Counted from the stretch's first letter, positions 16,899 to 24,895 are shown. The stretch: DNA of 64,000 nt from Acinetobacter ihumii (GCF_900625095.1 NZ_LR130760.1:1791455-1855454); one strand, 5' to 3'. Program-made: numbers and translations. The notes: generated by a model from the sequence alone, not told the origin.

Positions 16899-16952
16899 TG
16901 TGGTAAGAAAACAGGGCAAAAGTTACCACAATGTTGCAATCTTGTTTTGCCC
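16899..16952 (-). promoter_or_regulatory. Two interleaved inverted repeats
   Basis: On the minus strand the order is GGGCAAAA, TGTGGTAA, TTTTGCCC, TTACCACA. The first and third elements pair (8 bp), and so do the second and fourth (8 bp). The two stems are either mutually exclusive or form a pseudoknot. The first stem is followed by TGTTTTC and could terminate the upstream aldo/keto reductase transcript. Confidence 0.6.
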
Positions 16953-16994
16953 AATCCGCTTGCTTTCTCCTGACAGTATCTTTTTTTCGAGGCT

Positions 16995-17843
16995 TTAAAA
17001 CTCTTCATACACCGCAGGATCCTGATCGGCTAAACGACCATCGGAACGTGTCAATTGATTAATCTGTTGCATCTGCTGATCACTTAATGAAAAGTCAAAA
17101 ATTTGCTGATTTGCCAATTGATTTTTATCACTGCTCGATTTTGGAATAGGAATTACCCCCAATTGATGTTGCCATCTTAAAATCACTTGCTGTACAGAAT
17201 AATCCAGCTCCTGTGCAATCTTTTTTAACGTTTCATTTTCATTGACTTCACTGCCACGACCCAGTGGACTCCACGCCATGGTTAAAATTTGTTTGGATTG
17301 ATCATATTCGCGTTGTTTGGATTGATTAAAATAAGGATGTAGTTCAATCTGATTAATCACAGGTAAAACCCCTGTTTCACGCTGCAAAGTGTCAATATGT
17401 TCAGGCAAAAAGTTACTTACCCCAATCGACTTAATCAGCCCTTCATTCTGGGCATCAATCAGAGCTTGCCAAGCTTCAACATATAAACCCTGTTTTGGAT
17501 TTGGCCAATGAATTAAATATAGATCGAGATAATCCAGTTGCATCCGATATAAAGATTCTTGAATCGTTTGACGCGCCTCGTCATAGGCATGGTGTCGACC
17601 GGGTAATTTCGAAGTAATAAAAAGCTCTTCACGCGCTAAACCCGATTGGCGAACCGCTTCTCCAACAGCTCCTTCGTTTTCATAATTAAATGCCGAATCC
17701 AGCATACGGTAACCATGACCTAGGGCACGCAGCATCACCTCAACCCCTTCGCTGGCTTTTAATGTATATGTCCCAAAGCCCAAGGCTGGAATTTGATGAC
17801 CGTCATGTAACTGCAAATTCGGAATTTTTATGTGTTCAGTCAT
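16995..17843 (-). CDS. Aldo/keto reductase
   Basis: This NADPH-dependent reductase of carbonyl compounds belongs to the AKR5/2,5-diketo-gluconate reductase-like group. The catalytic tetrad is visible as Asp and Tyr in LDSAFNYENE, Lys in FITSKLPGRHH, and His in LYLIHWPNP. The cofactor-binding segment near the C-terminus is IPIPKSSSDKNQL, as expected. From the ATG at 17843 it has 282 residues, normal for the family, and AGAGAATCAG lies just upstream. A start at 17864 is also possible. The physiological substrate is unknown. It is separated from its neighbours and probably monocistronic. Confidence 0.88.
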   Translation of the reverse strand: MTEHIKIPNLQLHDGHQIPALGFGTYTLKASEGVEVMLRALGHGYRMLDSAFNYENEGAVGEAVRQSGLAREELFITSKLPGRHHAYDEARQTIQESLYRMQLDYLDLYLIHWPNPKQGLYVEAWQALIDAQNEGLIKSIGVSNFLPEHIDTLQRETGVLPVINQIELHPYFNQSKQREYDQSKQILTMAWSPLGRGSEVNENETLKKIAQELDYSVQQVILRWQHQLGVIPIPKSSSDKNQLANQQIFDFSLSDQQMQQINQLTRSDGRLADQDPAVYEEF

Positions 17844-18049
17844 GTCTGATTCTCTTTTATTCATTACTATTGAGCTTCGTTTTTAGCATGTAAAACACGA
17901 CTACACTGCTGTATCCCCATATAAAAATGTTATAAAACTCATCAAATTGTATGAGAAATGCTATTGGCTAGCAGGCTTATGTCTTGTAAAGGTACATAAT
18001 AACGGCATGCTACATCCTGTAATTATTCTTTATTTAATGAGTCTGAGCT

Positions 18050-18838
18050 ATGCAACCCATTCATCACACTGCACAACAGGGTTTTAGTCAAACGGCGGCA
18101 CTTTATCAGCAAGTACGACCAGATTATCCCAAGGAAATCGTGAATTGGCTCAAGCAGGAATTAGATCTAAATCAGGCTTCGCGTGTGGTCGATTTAGGTG
18201 CAGGCACAGGTAAATTTATTCCTTACTTGCAGCAACTCAGCTCGGAGATTATTGCTGTTGAACCTGTACAGGCCATGCGCGAACAACTTCATTTGGCTTA
18301 CCCTGAGGTCAACCTTGTAGATGCGTATAGCGCAAATATTCCACTGTCTGCCCAAAGTGTAAATGCCGTGCTATGTGCACAATCATTCCATTGGTTTTCT
18401 AACCTTCAAACATTGACCGAATTAAATCGAATATTAAAAACAGGCGGACATTTAGGGCTAATCTGGAACCAGCGTGATGTCAGTGTCGACTGGGTCAAAG
18501 CTCTGGCCGATGTGTTACAACCCTTGGAACAAGATACGCCACGTTACCATAGTGGCAACTGGAAAAACGTTTTCGAAGATCAACAACTTTTTGAGTTTTC
18601 TGGTGTTCAGACCTTTACCCAAACCCAAAAAGGAAGCGTTGAGCAAGTGGTCAGTAAACGACTGCTCTCAACCAGTTTTATTGCCGCGATGCCCATACAA
18701 CAACAATTAGAACTTAAACAGCAATTTGAACAAATTGTTTTTAAATTTAAAGGGTTACAGGTGCAGGATGAAATTGAATTTCCTTATATTACCTATGCTT
18801 ATCATTATAAAAAACGTGAACCCCTGATAAATCTTTAA
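18050..18838 (+). CDS. Class I SAM-dependent methyltransferase
   Basis: The 262-residue protein is a Methyltransf_11-type enzyme with motif I VVDLGAGTGKFIPYL, an acidic loop IIAVEPVQAM (motif II), and motif post-I/IV in VLCAQSFHWF. The N-terminal AAGFSQTAALYQQVRPDYP-like start (here QQGFSQTAALYQQVRP) is typical of UbiE-like small-molecule methyltransferases. The substrate cannot be inferred. It is 18 nt upstream of a lipoprotein gene on the same strand, so the two may be cotranscribed. Confidence 0.85.
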   Translation: MQPIHHTAQQGFSQTAALYQQVRPDYPKEIVNWLKQELDLNQASRVVDLGAGTGKFIPYLQQLSSEIIAVEPVQAMREQLHLAYPEVNLVDAYSANIPLSAQSVNAVLCAQSFHWFSNLQTLTELNRILKTGGHLGLIWNQRDVSVDWVKALADVLQPLEQDTPRYHSGNWKNVFEDQQLFEFSGVQTFTQTQKGSVEQVVSKRLLSTSFIAAMPIQQQLELKQQFEQIVFKFKGLQVQDEIEFPYITYAYHYKKREPLINL

Positions 18839-18856
18839 AATGAGGAATCCTTCTTT

Positions 18857-19405
18857 ATGTCAAACTCCAGCAAAATTAATCTGTTTATTCTTCCTGTATT
18901 ATTGGGAAGTAGCCTGTTGCTTTCTGCCTGTAATAAAAATAAAGAGAATCCTCCAGAGCAAGCCACAACGCAACAAGCACAGGATGAATTACAAACAGCA
19001 CCCGTTAAAGCCTATCCTGCCACTGAAAATGATGCACACGATATTGCACTGCTTGATGATTTCGATGAAAAATTCACTGCAATGAGTGATGATATGGAAA
19101 ATGAACTGGCTCAGATGCAACAAGCTGGCAATTTAACCCCAGAATTTGAACGAAATCGCAAGCTTGATCATATTCAATCCGCTTTAAATATGCTCAAAGA
19201 ACTCGATTTAAAAACCGCACAAGGTCGCTATATTCAAGGCATGTTATATCAATATTGGGAGTCACAAGGACAGTTGATTCAGCAGCACACTGCTTCAGGC
19301 ACGAGCCAAGATAGAGCTCAAGCCATAACCGCAAAAAATCTAGCTGAATATTTACAAGCACAAAAACAGCTCAAACATTGGAAGCAACAGCAAAAAGCAT
19401 CTTAA
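18857..19405 (+). CDS. Putative lipoprotein
   Basis: The 182-residue product has a lipoprotein signal with lipobox LSAC (Cys25), then a charged and Gln-rich segment (NKNKENPPEQATTQQAQDEL). The remainder is predicted helical and strongly polar (LDDFDEKFTAMSDDMENELAQMQQ, KQLKHWKQQQKAS), with coiled-coil character. I do not recognise a family. It follows the methyltransferase gene by 18 nt and ends close to a terminator shared with the convergent gene. Confidence 0.75.
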   Translation: MSNSSKINLFILPVLLGSSLLLSACNKNKENPPEQATTQQAQDELQTAPVKAYPATENDAHDIALLDDFDEKFTAMSDDMENELAQMQQAGNLTPEFERNRKLDHIQSALNMLKELDLKTAQGRYIQGMLYQYWESQGQLIQQHTASGTSQDRAQAITAKNLAEYLQAQKQLKHWKQQQKAS

Positions 19406-19427
19406 ATCACTTTTATACTGTGTTAGG

Positions 19428-19453
19428 TAAGCGGCATTCCGCTCTGTCGCTTA
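19428..19453. terminator. Terminator between convergent genes
   Basis: TAAGCG and CGCTTA pair, with a second internal stem AGCGG/CCGCT as an alternative, followed by TATATTTTTT on the plus strand. It overlaps the last codons of the convergent gene. Confidence 0.5.
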
Positions 19454-20011
19454 TATTTTTTGGTGCTCAATCCACTGGATAGAGTGAACACGAAATACCT
19501 CACATGCGCCATCGCCGACACCACCGGGTGTCAGGGACGATGTCCACACCAGATTATTGTCTTTGACTTCAACCAATTCACCTTTTAGACGAACCAAGTC
19601 TCCTCGTTTGACTTGAGTAATTTGTTTGGCAATATCAGGATTGGCTGGAATAATATGCATATTCGACACCAGTTTCATCGCCTGATCAGGCGGCACAGGT
19701 AAGGTCTGTAAACTCCAGTTCAGGTAACGATCATACTGGTTAATTTTGATCTGCGAGGCAATTTGAGGATGCGCAAATAAACCATAACTGACTGCAAAAT
19801 CAATCGGAGAAAACTTGGCTTGTTCATCATCGCGATATTGCTTGGAACCCAAAATTCGAAAATCACCTTTGAAGGGCTTTAATACCGAAATAGATTGCCC
19901 CTGTGCTTTTGGTGCAAGTCCTTTCGCAATATTATAATCACTGGAAGCTGAAGCACTGGCTTGCCCAATCCACAACGCAGTCATCAATCCCAAAGCTAGA
20001 TGCTTCAACAT
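19451..20011 (-). CDS. Exported hypothetical protein
   Basis: The ATG at 20011 is chosen because GGAGGAG lies 8-10 nt upstream and the following residues form a signal peptide (MLKHLALGLMTALWIGQASA). The mature protein has about 165 residues and contains ILKPFKGDFRILGSKQYRDDEQAKFSPIDFA-type soluble sequence. A central block, ISQIKINQYDRYLNWSLQTLPV in character, precedes a C-terminal OB-like stretch (RGDLVRLKGELVEVKDN, then SSLTPGGVGDGACEVFRV). The RGDLVRLKG...W segment suggests a small nucleic-acid- or ligand-binding barrel, but I recognise no named family. The 5' leader contains nested inverted repeats. Confidence 0.75.
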   Translation of the reverse strand: MLKHLALGLMTALWIGQASASASSDYNIAKGLAPKAQGQSISVLKPFKGDFRILGSKQYRDDEQAKFSPIDFAVSYGLFAHPQIASQIKINQYDRYLNWSLQTLPVPPDQAMKLVSNMHIIPANPDIAKQITQVKRGDLVRLKGELVEVKDNNLVWTSSLTPGGVGDGACEVFRVHSIQWIEHQKI

Positions 20012-20254
20012 TTTATATGCTCCTCCGCAACCATCGAATATGACACCCAATCATCTCATTTTATTCCTTTCATCTTATGCCTAAAACTCATAAAAAATAG
20101 GCATATTGGGTAACATTAAAGATTAATTTGGTGTTTTTTTGTCTGCGGCTTTTTATACCTTATGTAAGGTTGAAGCAGTAAAATTTGCTTTATTCTTTAC
20201 GTAGCAGGATACACGTACAATAACTCAATAAATTCATTTTTCAAGATAGGCGAG

Positions 20255-20728
20255 TTAGCCTTGATCATCAAAATCTATTCTTAAGGTTTCAAAACGAACC
20301 CGTCCCTCGCGTATTGCCTGCGCAATGGCTTGTTGACCTTTCGTGAGTCGTGCCCCACCGCTTTTTATGTCAATCAGGACGACATCAATATCTTCAGCTA
20401 AACCCTCTCCATCACGAAAATCGGTATATCCATCAAAAACAACATAATCCACAGGATCACCCAAAAATTTGGCGTCACTGGGCAAGTAACAAAACTCAGG
20501 CAACATTGGTGCGAGTTGCTCTGCCATTTTTCCTTTTAAAACCGCACGACTGGTGTTCACACTACGCTTTTGTGCCTGAAGCAAGCTTTGCTGATGCTCA
20601 AGTTGTAACTGTGCAATATATTGTTCGTATTCTGCCTGAATCCGTCCATTTCTCGTGTTGGACAATATGATGGTGGTGATGACGACCCCAATACATACGC
20701 CAATTAACATTGCCATCCAGATGGACAT
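20255..20728 (-). CDS. Membrane-anchored Holliday-junction-resolvase-like nuclease
   Basis: The 157-residue protein has one N-terminal transmembrane helix (MLIGVCIGVVITTIIL), a Gln-rich helical spacer, and then a domain matching the Endonuc_Holl family (Pfam PF10107). Its markers are GKMAEQLAPMLPEF, FLGDPVDYVVFDG and DIDVVLIDIKSGGARLTKGQQAI. These supply the acidic and Lys residues of a PD-(D/E)xK-type site (here D-x-K). The biological role of the family is not established. It is divergent from an orphan parA-type gene across 121 nt. AGGT precedes the start. Confidence 0.8.
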   Translation of the reverse strand: MSIWMAMLIGVCIGVVITTIILSNTRNGRIQAEYEQYIAQLQLEHQQSLLQAQKRSVNTSRAVLKGKMAEQLAPMLPEFCYLPSDAKFLGDPVDYVVFDGYTDFRDGEGLAEDIDVVLIDIKSGGARLTKGQQAIAQAIREGRVRFETLRIDFDDQG

Positions 20729-20849
20729 GATTTTACCTGCTAGAAACTTTGCTTAACACTTTAAATAAGCGCAAGACTTTTGTCATGTGTAACCTTTCAC
20801 TGATAAAAAAATGCTAATCTAATTTCAGATACGGAGAATAATCTTAGGC

Positions 20850-21494
20850 ATGAAAACCATACTTATAGCAAATCAAAAGGGTGGATGCGGTAAAACCATT
20901 ACAGCCATTACTTTGGCATCAGCTCTGGCACAAAAAGGATATAAAGTCGCACTTGCCGATGCAGACAATCAAAAATCCGCTATGCAATGGCTGAAACAGC
21001 GACCTAAAACGGCGTCTTCTATTCAAACGCTAGACTGGCGTCATGAAAAATCGATTGGTGATGCACCCAAAACACTGGATTATTTAATTATTGATGCACC
21101 GGGTGCGCTCTCAGGCGAACATGCCGAACAACTAATCAGTGAAGCACATGCGATTGTAACGCCGTTACAACCTTCTTTTTTTGACATTGACAGCACCAAG
21201 CGTTTTTTAAAACATTTACAGGACATTAAACGGATTCGTAAAGGCAAGGTGAGCATTCATTTACTTGCCAATCGCATGAAAACCAATAGCTCTAGCAGCA
21301 AAGATATCCAGCAGTTTTTTGAGAAAATTGAACAACCACCAATTGCAGCCATTTCTGAGCGCAGTGCTTATGGTCAATTGGCGATGCAGGGTTTGAGTAT
21401 TTTTGACCGTTCCCAAAAAAATTTCCTGACTTTACAAACTCAATGGCAACCTCTTTTAGATGTATTAATTGAAGATCATTCAGAATGGTTCTAG
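20850..21494 (+). CDS. ParA-family ATPase (orphan)
   Basis: The 214-residue protein is a deviant-Walker ATPase of the ParA/MinD superfamily. The P-loop is KGGCGKTITAI with the signature Lys, the Walker A' Asp is in LADADNQKSAMQWLKQR, and Walker B is DYLIIDAPG. No parB gene or parS-like repeat is seen nearby. It is therefore more likely to position a protein or complex than to segregate the chromosome. It is divergent from the resolvase-like gene, an arrangement that hints at a functional pair. The reading frame is intact. Confidence 0.88.
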   Translation: MKTILIANQKGGCGKTITAITLASALAQKGYKVALADADNQKSAMQWLKQRPKTASSIQTLDWRHEKSIGDAPKTLDYLIIDAPGALSGEHAEQLISEAHAIVTPLQPSFFDIDSTKRFLKHLQDIKRIRKGKVSIHLLANRMKTNSSSSKDIQQFFEKIEQPPIAAISERSAYGQLAMQGLSIFDRSQKNFLTLQTQWQPLLDVLIEDHSEWF

Positions 21495-21627
21495 GCATTT
21501 TTAGGCGTTAAAAAACCAAGATATTTTTGCATGCATTTTAACAACGTAATGAAACTCAACATTTATTTTCGTATCGCTGTTTTTCAGTTAAGATGAATCG
21601 TTCAGTGTTAGCCCAATAGAGAGTTCA

Positions 21628-22737
21628 GTGCAACAATACGCGCCAACAATACAACGAGCTTTATTGTTCGGATTACTTATTATCCTGATGCTTTTGGGAT
21701 TCCATATCCTGAAATATTTTATTGTTCCTGTGCTCTGGGCGGCCATCATTGCTTATATGACATGGCCGATTTATCTATTTATCCAGCGTTTGTTTGGAGC
21801 ACACCGCCCGAGCTTAAATGCATCTATCATGATTTTAATGATTATTTTAGTGATTGGGATTCCCCTAACTTTTGCTGTATTTATTTTGCAGCACGAAGGA
21901 CGTAATTTATTTTTCGAATTACAAAAACAGATTTTTTCAGGCCATTTAGATGTGCCTGATTTTATTCGGGAATTGCCTATTATTGGTAAAGAAATTAGTC
22001 GGACTTTAAATGAGATCAACACTGACCCCAATAGCATCACTCAAAATGTAGCGATCTGGATTCAGGGACATATGGGTTATGGTCGTTTTGTGCTGAGTGA
22101 AATCAGTAAAAATCTGGTTAAATTAGGTTTTGCACTGCTATCGCTATTTTTCTTTTATCGTGATGGCCCCACTATTTTAAGTCAGGTCAGCAAAGCCATG
22201 GAAATGGTGATTGGTCCTCGCGTTCATCATTATTTAGATACGATTTCTGAAACCACACGTGCGGTGGTCTATGGCGTGGGGTTAACGGCTGTTGCACAAG
22301 CCATTTTAGCGGGTCTGAGTTATTTTGTAGCAGGTGTACCAAACCCAATGGTGCTCACTATTGTCACTTTCTTGTTGGCTCTCATTCCTTTTGGAACGCC
22401 TGTGGCTTATAGCTCAGTGGCACTTTGGTTATTTTCACAAGATCAGATGGTGGGTGCGATTGGCGTCATGATCTGGGGCGTTTGTATTGTGAGCACCTCA
22501 GATAATGTCATTCGACCTCTGGTGATTTCTGGTGCAACCAAGATTCCGTTTTTGTTGATTATGTTTGGGGTATTGGGTGGACTCGCCAGTTTTGGTTTAG
22601 TGGGTCTGTTTATTGGTCCTGTCATTCTGGCGATTCTACTGGCAATTTGGCGTGAATGGTTGCATGAAACCATTGAACCAGAACCGATGCCGAAAACCAC
22701 CATGATTTATGATGATCTGGATGAGCCTAAAATTTAA
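21628..22737 (+). CDS. AI-2E (PerM/YdiK-type) family permease
   Basis: The 369-residue polytopic protein has about eight transmembrane segments. The family hallmark is a large soluble loop between TM3 and TM4 (residues 85-155), followed by LSLFFFYRDGP and FGLVGLFIGPVILAILLAIWREW. Members have been proposed to export the AI-2 signal, organic anions or Na+, so the transport function remains open. The start codon is GTG, with GAGAG 7 nt upstream. A fully palindromic terminator follows. Confidence 0.88.
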   Translation: MQQYAPTIQRALLFGLLIILMLLGFHILKYFIVPVLWAAIIAYMTWPIYLFIQRLFGAHRPSLNASIMILMIILVIGIPLTFAVFILQHEGRNLFFELQKQIFSGHLDVPDFIRELPIIGKEISRTLNEINTDPNSITQNVAIWIQGHMGYGRFVLSEISKNLVKLGFALLSLFFFYRDGPTILSQVSKAMEMVIGPRVHHYLDTISETTRAVVYGVGLTAVAQAILAGLSYFVAGVPNPMVLTIVTFLLALIPFGTPVAYSSVALWLFSQDQMVGAIGVMIWGVCIVSTSDNVIRPLVISGATKIPFLLIMFGVLGGLASFGLVGLFIGPVILAILLAIWREWLHETIEPEPMPKTTMIYDDLDEPKI

Positions 22738-22774
22738 TTACTGAATGTTTTAACGTTTTGAAGCAAATGAGTTG

Positions 22775-22802
22775 AGCCGATTGATATCAATCGGCTTTTT
22801 TA
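22775..22802 (+). terminator. Terminator after the AI-2E permease gene
   Basis: AGCCGATTGAT and ATCAATCGGCT form an 11-bp perfect stem followed by TTTTTTAT. Confidence 0.88.
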
Positions 22803-22928
22803 TAGAGTTTTTTAAAGGTGAAATTAAATTGATTCAATAGATTTTTTATCAAGGTCATAAAACTAAAAATTGTCTTAAAGAAGACATTTTTGTTTATTTT
22901 TAGAATACAACATATAAGCACTATAATA

Positions 22929-23183
22929 TTAATAGGGGTATTCAGACTCATATGGTGTTCGGACATTTTTTATTGATCCTTGTTCTTTTGCTCCAAATTT
23001 TTTAAAATTAATACGTGCTTGATTAAGAGATGGAATATTTGCTCCGCCACTAAACTCAGGATCATCATTCTGTACAGGATCATTTTCCCAGAAACAGACA
23101 GGGCAAATATCGTAATCGTCATTGCTCGGCTCAGACCTAGTTAAAAAACCACAGCACACACATGGATATGTATCTTCTTTCAA
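22929..23183 (-). CDS. CPCC-type cysteine-rich protein
   Basis: The 84-residue product matches the CPCC zinc-ribbon-like family (Pfam PF14206). It has CVCCGFLTRSE at the N-terminus, DYDICPVCFWENDPVQ in the middle, and GGANIPSLNQARINFKKFG at the end. The first motif is CVCC rather than CPCC. Four cysteines could bind one zinc. Family members are common next to toxin and immunity genes, but no biochemical role is established. Translation starts at TTG, well positioned after GGGGGG. The gene is AT-rich and lies in a patch with a toxin-antitoxin pair, which suggests acquired DNA. Confidence 0.8.
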   Translation of the reverse strand: MKEDTYPCVCCGFLTRSEPSNDDYDICPVCFWENDPVQNDDPEFSGGANIPSLNQARINFKKFGAKEQGSIKNVRTPYESEYPY

Positions 23184-23234
23184 TTATTCCCCCCTATGTT
23201 TTCTAGAATTAGCACAATACACTTTATGTAAAAT

Positions 23235-23265
23235 CAAAAATGAGCGTTATCAACTCTCATTTTTG
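23235..23265 (-). terminator. Terminator after dinJ-yafQ
   Basis: CAAAAATGAG and CTCATTTTTG form a 10-bp perfect stem with an 11-nt loop. On the minus strand the stem ends in a T-rich run, 39 nt after the yafQ stop. Confidence 0.75.
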
Positions 23266-23303
23266 AAGATACATTTTAAATTTTGTTGTTGAAATTAGGT
23301 CAA

Positions 23304-23594
23304 TCAAATTGCCAATTCACTATGGCTACCCAATCGAATTAATTTCAAAATGAGCAGCTCATCTTCTTCAGTTTTCTTATAGATTAAAACAAGATCTGGC
23401 TTGATATGACAATCACGATGACCTACCCAATTACTGACTAAAGCATGGTCACGATACTTTTCAGGTAAAGGTTCATCGGCTTGCAATAACTCTAAAACAG
23501 TTTGTAGTTCAGCATCTAGGATTCTTCGATGCTGACCTTTTTTCTCACGCTTATAGTCTTTCTTGAATGCTGATGTGTACTTAATCGTCCGCAT
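23304..23594 (-). CDS. yafQ: YafQ-type mRNA interferase toxin
   Basis: The 96-residue protein is a RelE-superfamily ribosome-dependent mRNA endonuclease of the YafQ branch. The catalytic residues known from E. coli YafQ are all recognisable: His in YRDHAL, His and Asp in GHRDCHIKPD, and the C-terminal His in RLGSHSEL. The toxin therefore appears intact. It overlaps the antitoxin gene by 14 nt, which couples their synthesis with the antitoxin first. Its expected action is cleavage of translated mRNA when DinJ is degraded. Confidence 0.92.
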   Translation of the reverse strand: MRTIKYTSAFKKDYKREKKGQHRRILDAELQTVLELLQADEPLPEKYRDHALVSNWVGHRDCHIKPDLVLIYKKTEEDELLILKLIRLGSHSELAI

Positions 23595-23841
23595 TCAGAT
23601 CAGCCATTAAATCTTTTACAGAAGTAAAGCTTTTTGCTTTGCTGAGATCTTCTCCCATTGCCGCAGTGGTTTCAGCATTCGGTTGCCAAATTTCAAAAGG
23701 TAGAGCCTTTTCTTTAGCTACTTTTGTCAACAACAAACGAATTGCATCTGAGACAGTTAAGCCCATTGTTGCGAGAACTTCTGTTGCTTCATGCTTAATG
23801 TTCTCATTAATGCGAGTAGTTACTAGTGCATTTGAAGCCAT
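23581..23841 (-). CDS. dinJ: DinJ/RelB-family antitoxin
   Basis: The 86-residue protein has the ribbon-helix-helix N-terminus (ALVTTRINENIKHEATEVLATMGLTVSDAIRLLL). The C-terminal half, which is probably flexible, should wrap the toxin (ALPFEIWQPNAETTAAMGEDLSKAKSF). DinJ neutralises YafQ and represses the operon. A perfect 9-bp palindrome, the likely operator, lies 12 nt upstream of the start and directly downstream of a good promoter. AGGGGG forms the ribosome binding site. Confidence 0.92.
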   Translation of the reverse strand: MASNALVTTRINENIKHEATEVLATMGLTVSDAIRLLLTKVAKEKALPFEIWQPNAETTAAMGEDLSKAKSFTSVKDLMADLNADD

Positions 23842-23852
23842 ATTAAGCCCCC

Positions 23853-23903
23853 TTGATTAACATTGTTAATCAATACTATATTCCTAGATGAAGAAAAGTT
23901 CAA
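23853..23903 (-). promoter_or_regulatory. dinJ promoter and palindromic operator
   Basis: On the minus strand TTGAAC (23903-23898) and TATAGT (23880-23875) are spaced by 17 nt. Immediately downstream is TTGATTAAC-N3-GTTAATCAA (23873-23853), a perfect palindrome placed over the transcription start. This is the expected layout for autorepression by a ribbon-helix-helix antitoxin. Confidence 0.8.
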
Positions 23904-23934
23904 TTCGTATATGCACCATTATGTTAAATGCATA

Positions 23935-24055
23935 TCAAGAATCATCTGGGAGAGGCCAAGTAATATTATTATGAAATTGCTCATACCAATTAGTGTCTTA
24001 TATATTCATCACTAGCTCTATCAAAATTACTATCCAATTTAAATTTCTTATTCAT
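23935..24055 (-). pseudogene. Frameshifted small ORF
   Basis: The minus strand reads an ATG-initiated ORF of 21 codons (MNKKFKLDSNFDRASDEYIR, then a stop). In a neighbouring frame the sequence continues DTNWYEQFHNNITWPLPDDS and stops. Joined by one indel near 23996, these make a plausible 41-residue acidic peptide. The Trp/Pro-rich second half does not look like random AT-rich sequence. I do not recognise a family. It lies just upstream of the dinJ promoter and may be a decayed piece of the same acquired patch. Confidence 0.35.
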
Positions 24056-24172
24056 ACTTCAACACTTATACCCAAACTGTTACAGGGCATGGACATAAAA
24101 CGAACGTAATTTACAGCAGAATTTGTCATCATAAATCTTTCCAAAATTTTATTAGAACAAATGAGGACGAAC

Positions 24173-24784
24173 ATGAAAATTGCATTAATTGGCGCAACAG
24201 GTATGGCTGGTTCACGTATTTTAGAAGAACTAGTGTCACGTGGAAACTATGTGAAAGCGATTGCACGGGATACTCATAAGGTGGCAGATACAGAACGCGT
24301 CCTGACTGAAAATATTGATTTGAATGATCATGAGGCATTGGTAGACGCACTTAAAGGTCAAGATGCTGTCATTAGTGCGGTACGCTTTCAGGGTCTGGAT
24401 GCCAATGCTCTTATTGAAGCAATTCGCGACTCTAAAGTAAAACGTTACGTGGTGGTAGGCGGTGCAGGCAGCTTGCATGTACCAAATCAAAATGTACGCG
24501 TCATGGATACACCAGATTTCCCAGAGGCTTATAAAGCAGAAGCTGAAGGTGCTGCAAATTTTCTGGATAAACTCAAAGAAGTTGATGATCTTGACTGGAC
24601 ATTTATTTCACCTTCTGCCGAATTCGGTCCAGGTAAACGTACTGGCGAATTCCGTTTAGGTAAAGATGAACTATTGGTCGGCGAAGAAGGCAGTAAAATC
24701 TCAACAGAAGATTTCGCTGTAGCACTTGCCGATGAGCTAGAACATAACAATCATGTTCAACAACGTTTCACGGTCGGTTATTAA
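24173..24784 (+). CDS. NAD(P)-binding SDR-like oxidoreductase (YwnB/NAD_binding_10 type)
   Basis: The 203-residue protein is an atypical short-chain dehydrogenase with an N-terminal Rossmann motif (MKIALIGATGMAGSRILEEL). It has a second conserved stretch, VVGGAGSLHVPNQ, and a C-terminal region containing STEDFAVALADELE, as in the YwnB/NAD(P)H-binding family (Pfam PF13460). Lack of a clear YxxxK site argues for a reductase-like or regulatory role. ATG at 24173 is chosen because GAGGA is just upstream; an ATG at 24161 overlaps that site. The gene is monocistronic and followed by a terminator. Confidence 0.85.
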   Translation: MKIALIGATGMAGSRILEELVSRGNYVKAIARDTHKVADTERVLTENIDLNDHEALVDALKGQDAVISAVRFQGLDANALIEAIRDSKVKRYVVVGGAGSLHVPNQNVRVMDTPDFPEAYKAEAEGAANFLDKLKEVDDLDWTFISPSAEFGPGKRTGEFRLGKDELLVGEEGSKISTEDFAVALADELEHNNHVQQRFTVGY

Positions 24785-24865
24785 ACTGATCATTTCATTT
24801 TGATGATTCAATATGAGTCAGATTGAAATACTCATTTTATGAAATATGATTATTTCATGGGATGC

Positions 24866-24895
24866 AAAAGAAGCAGTTTGCCTGCTTCTTTTTTT
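24866..24895 (+). terminator. Terminator after the SDR-like gene
   Basis: AAAAGAAGCAG and CTGCTTCTTTT form an 11-bp stem around a 5-nt loop, ending in a T-run. Confidence 0.88.

Noticed and set aside
23842..24172. Possible attachment site or integration scar near dinJ-yafQ
   Set aside because: No direct repeats flanking the patch and no integrase or tRNA gene could be seen.
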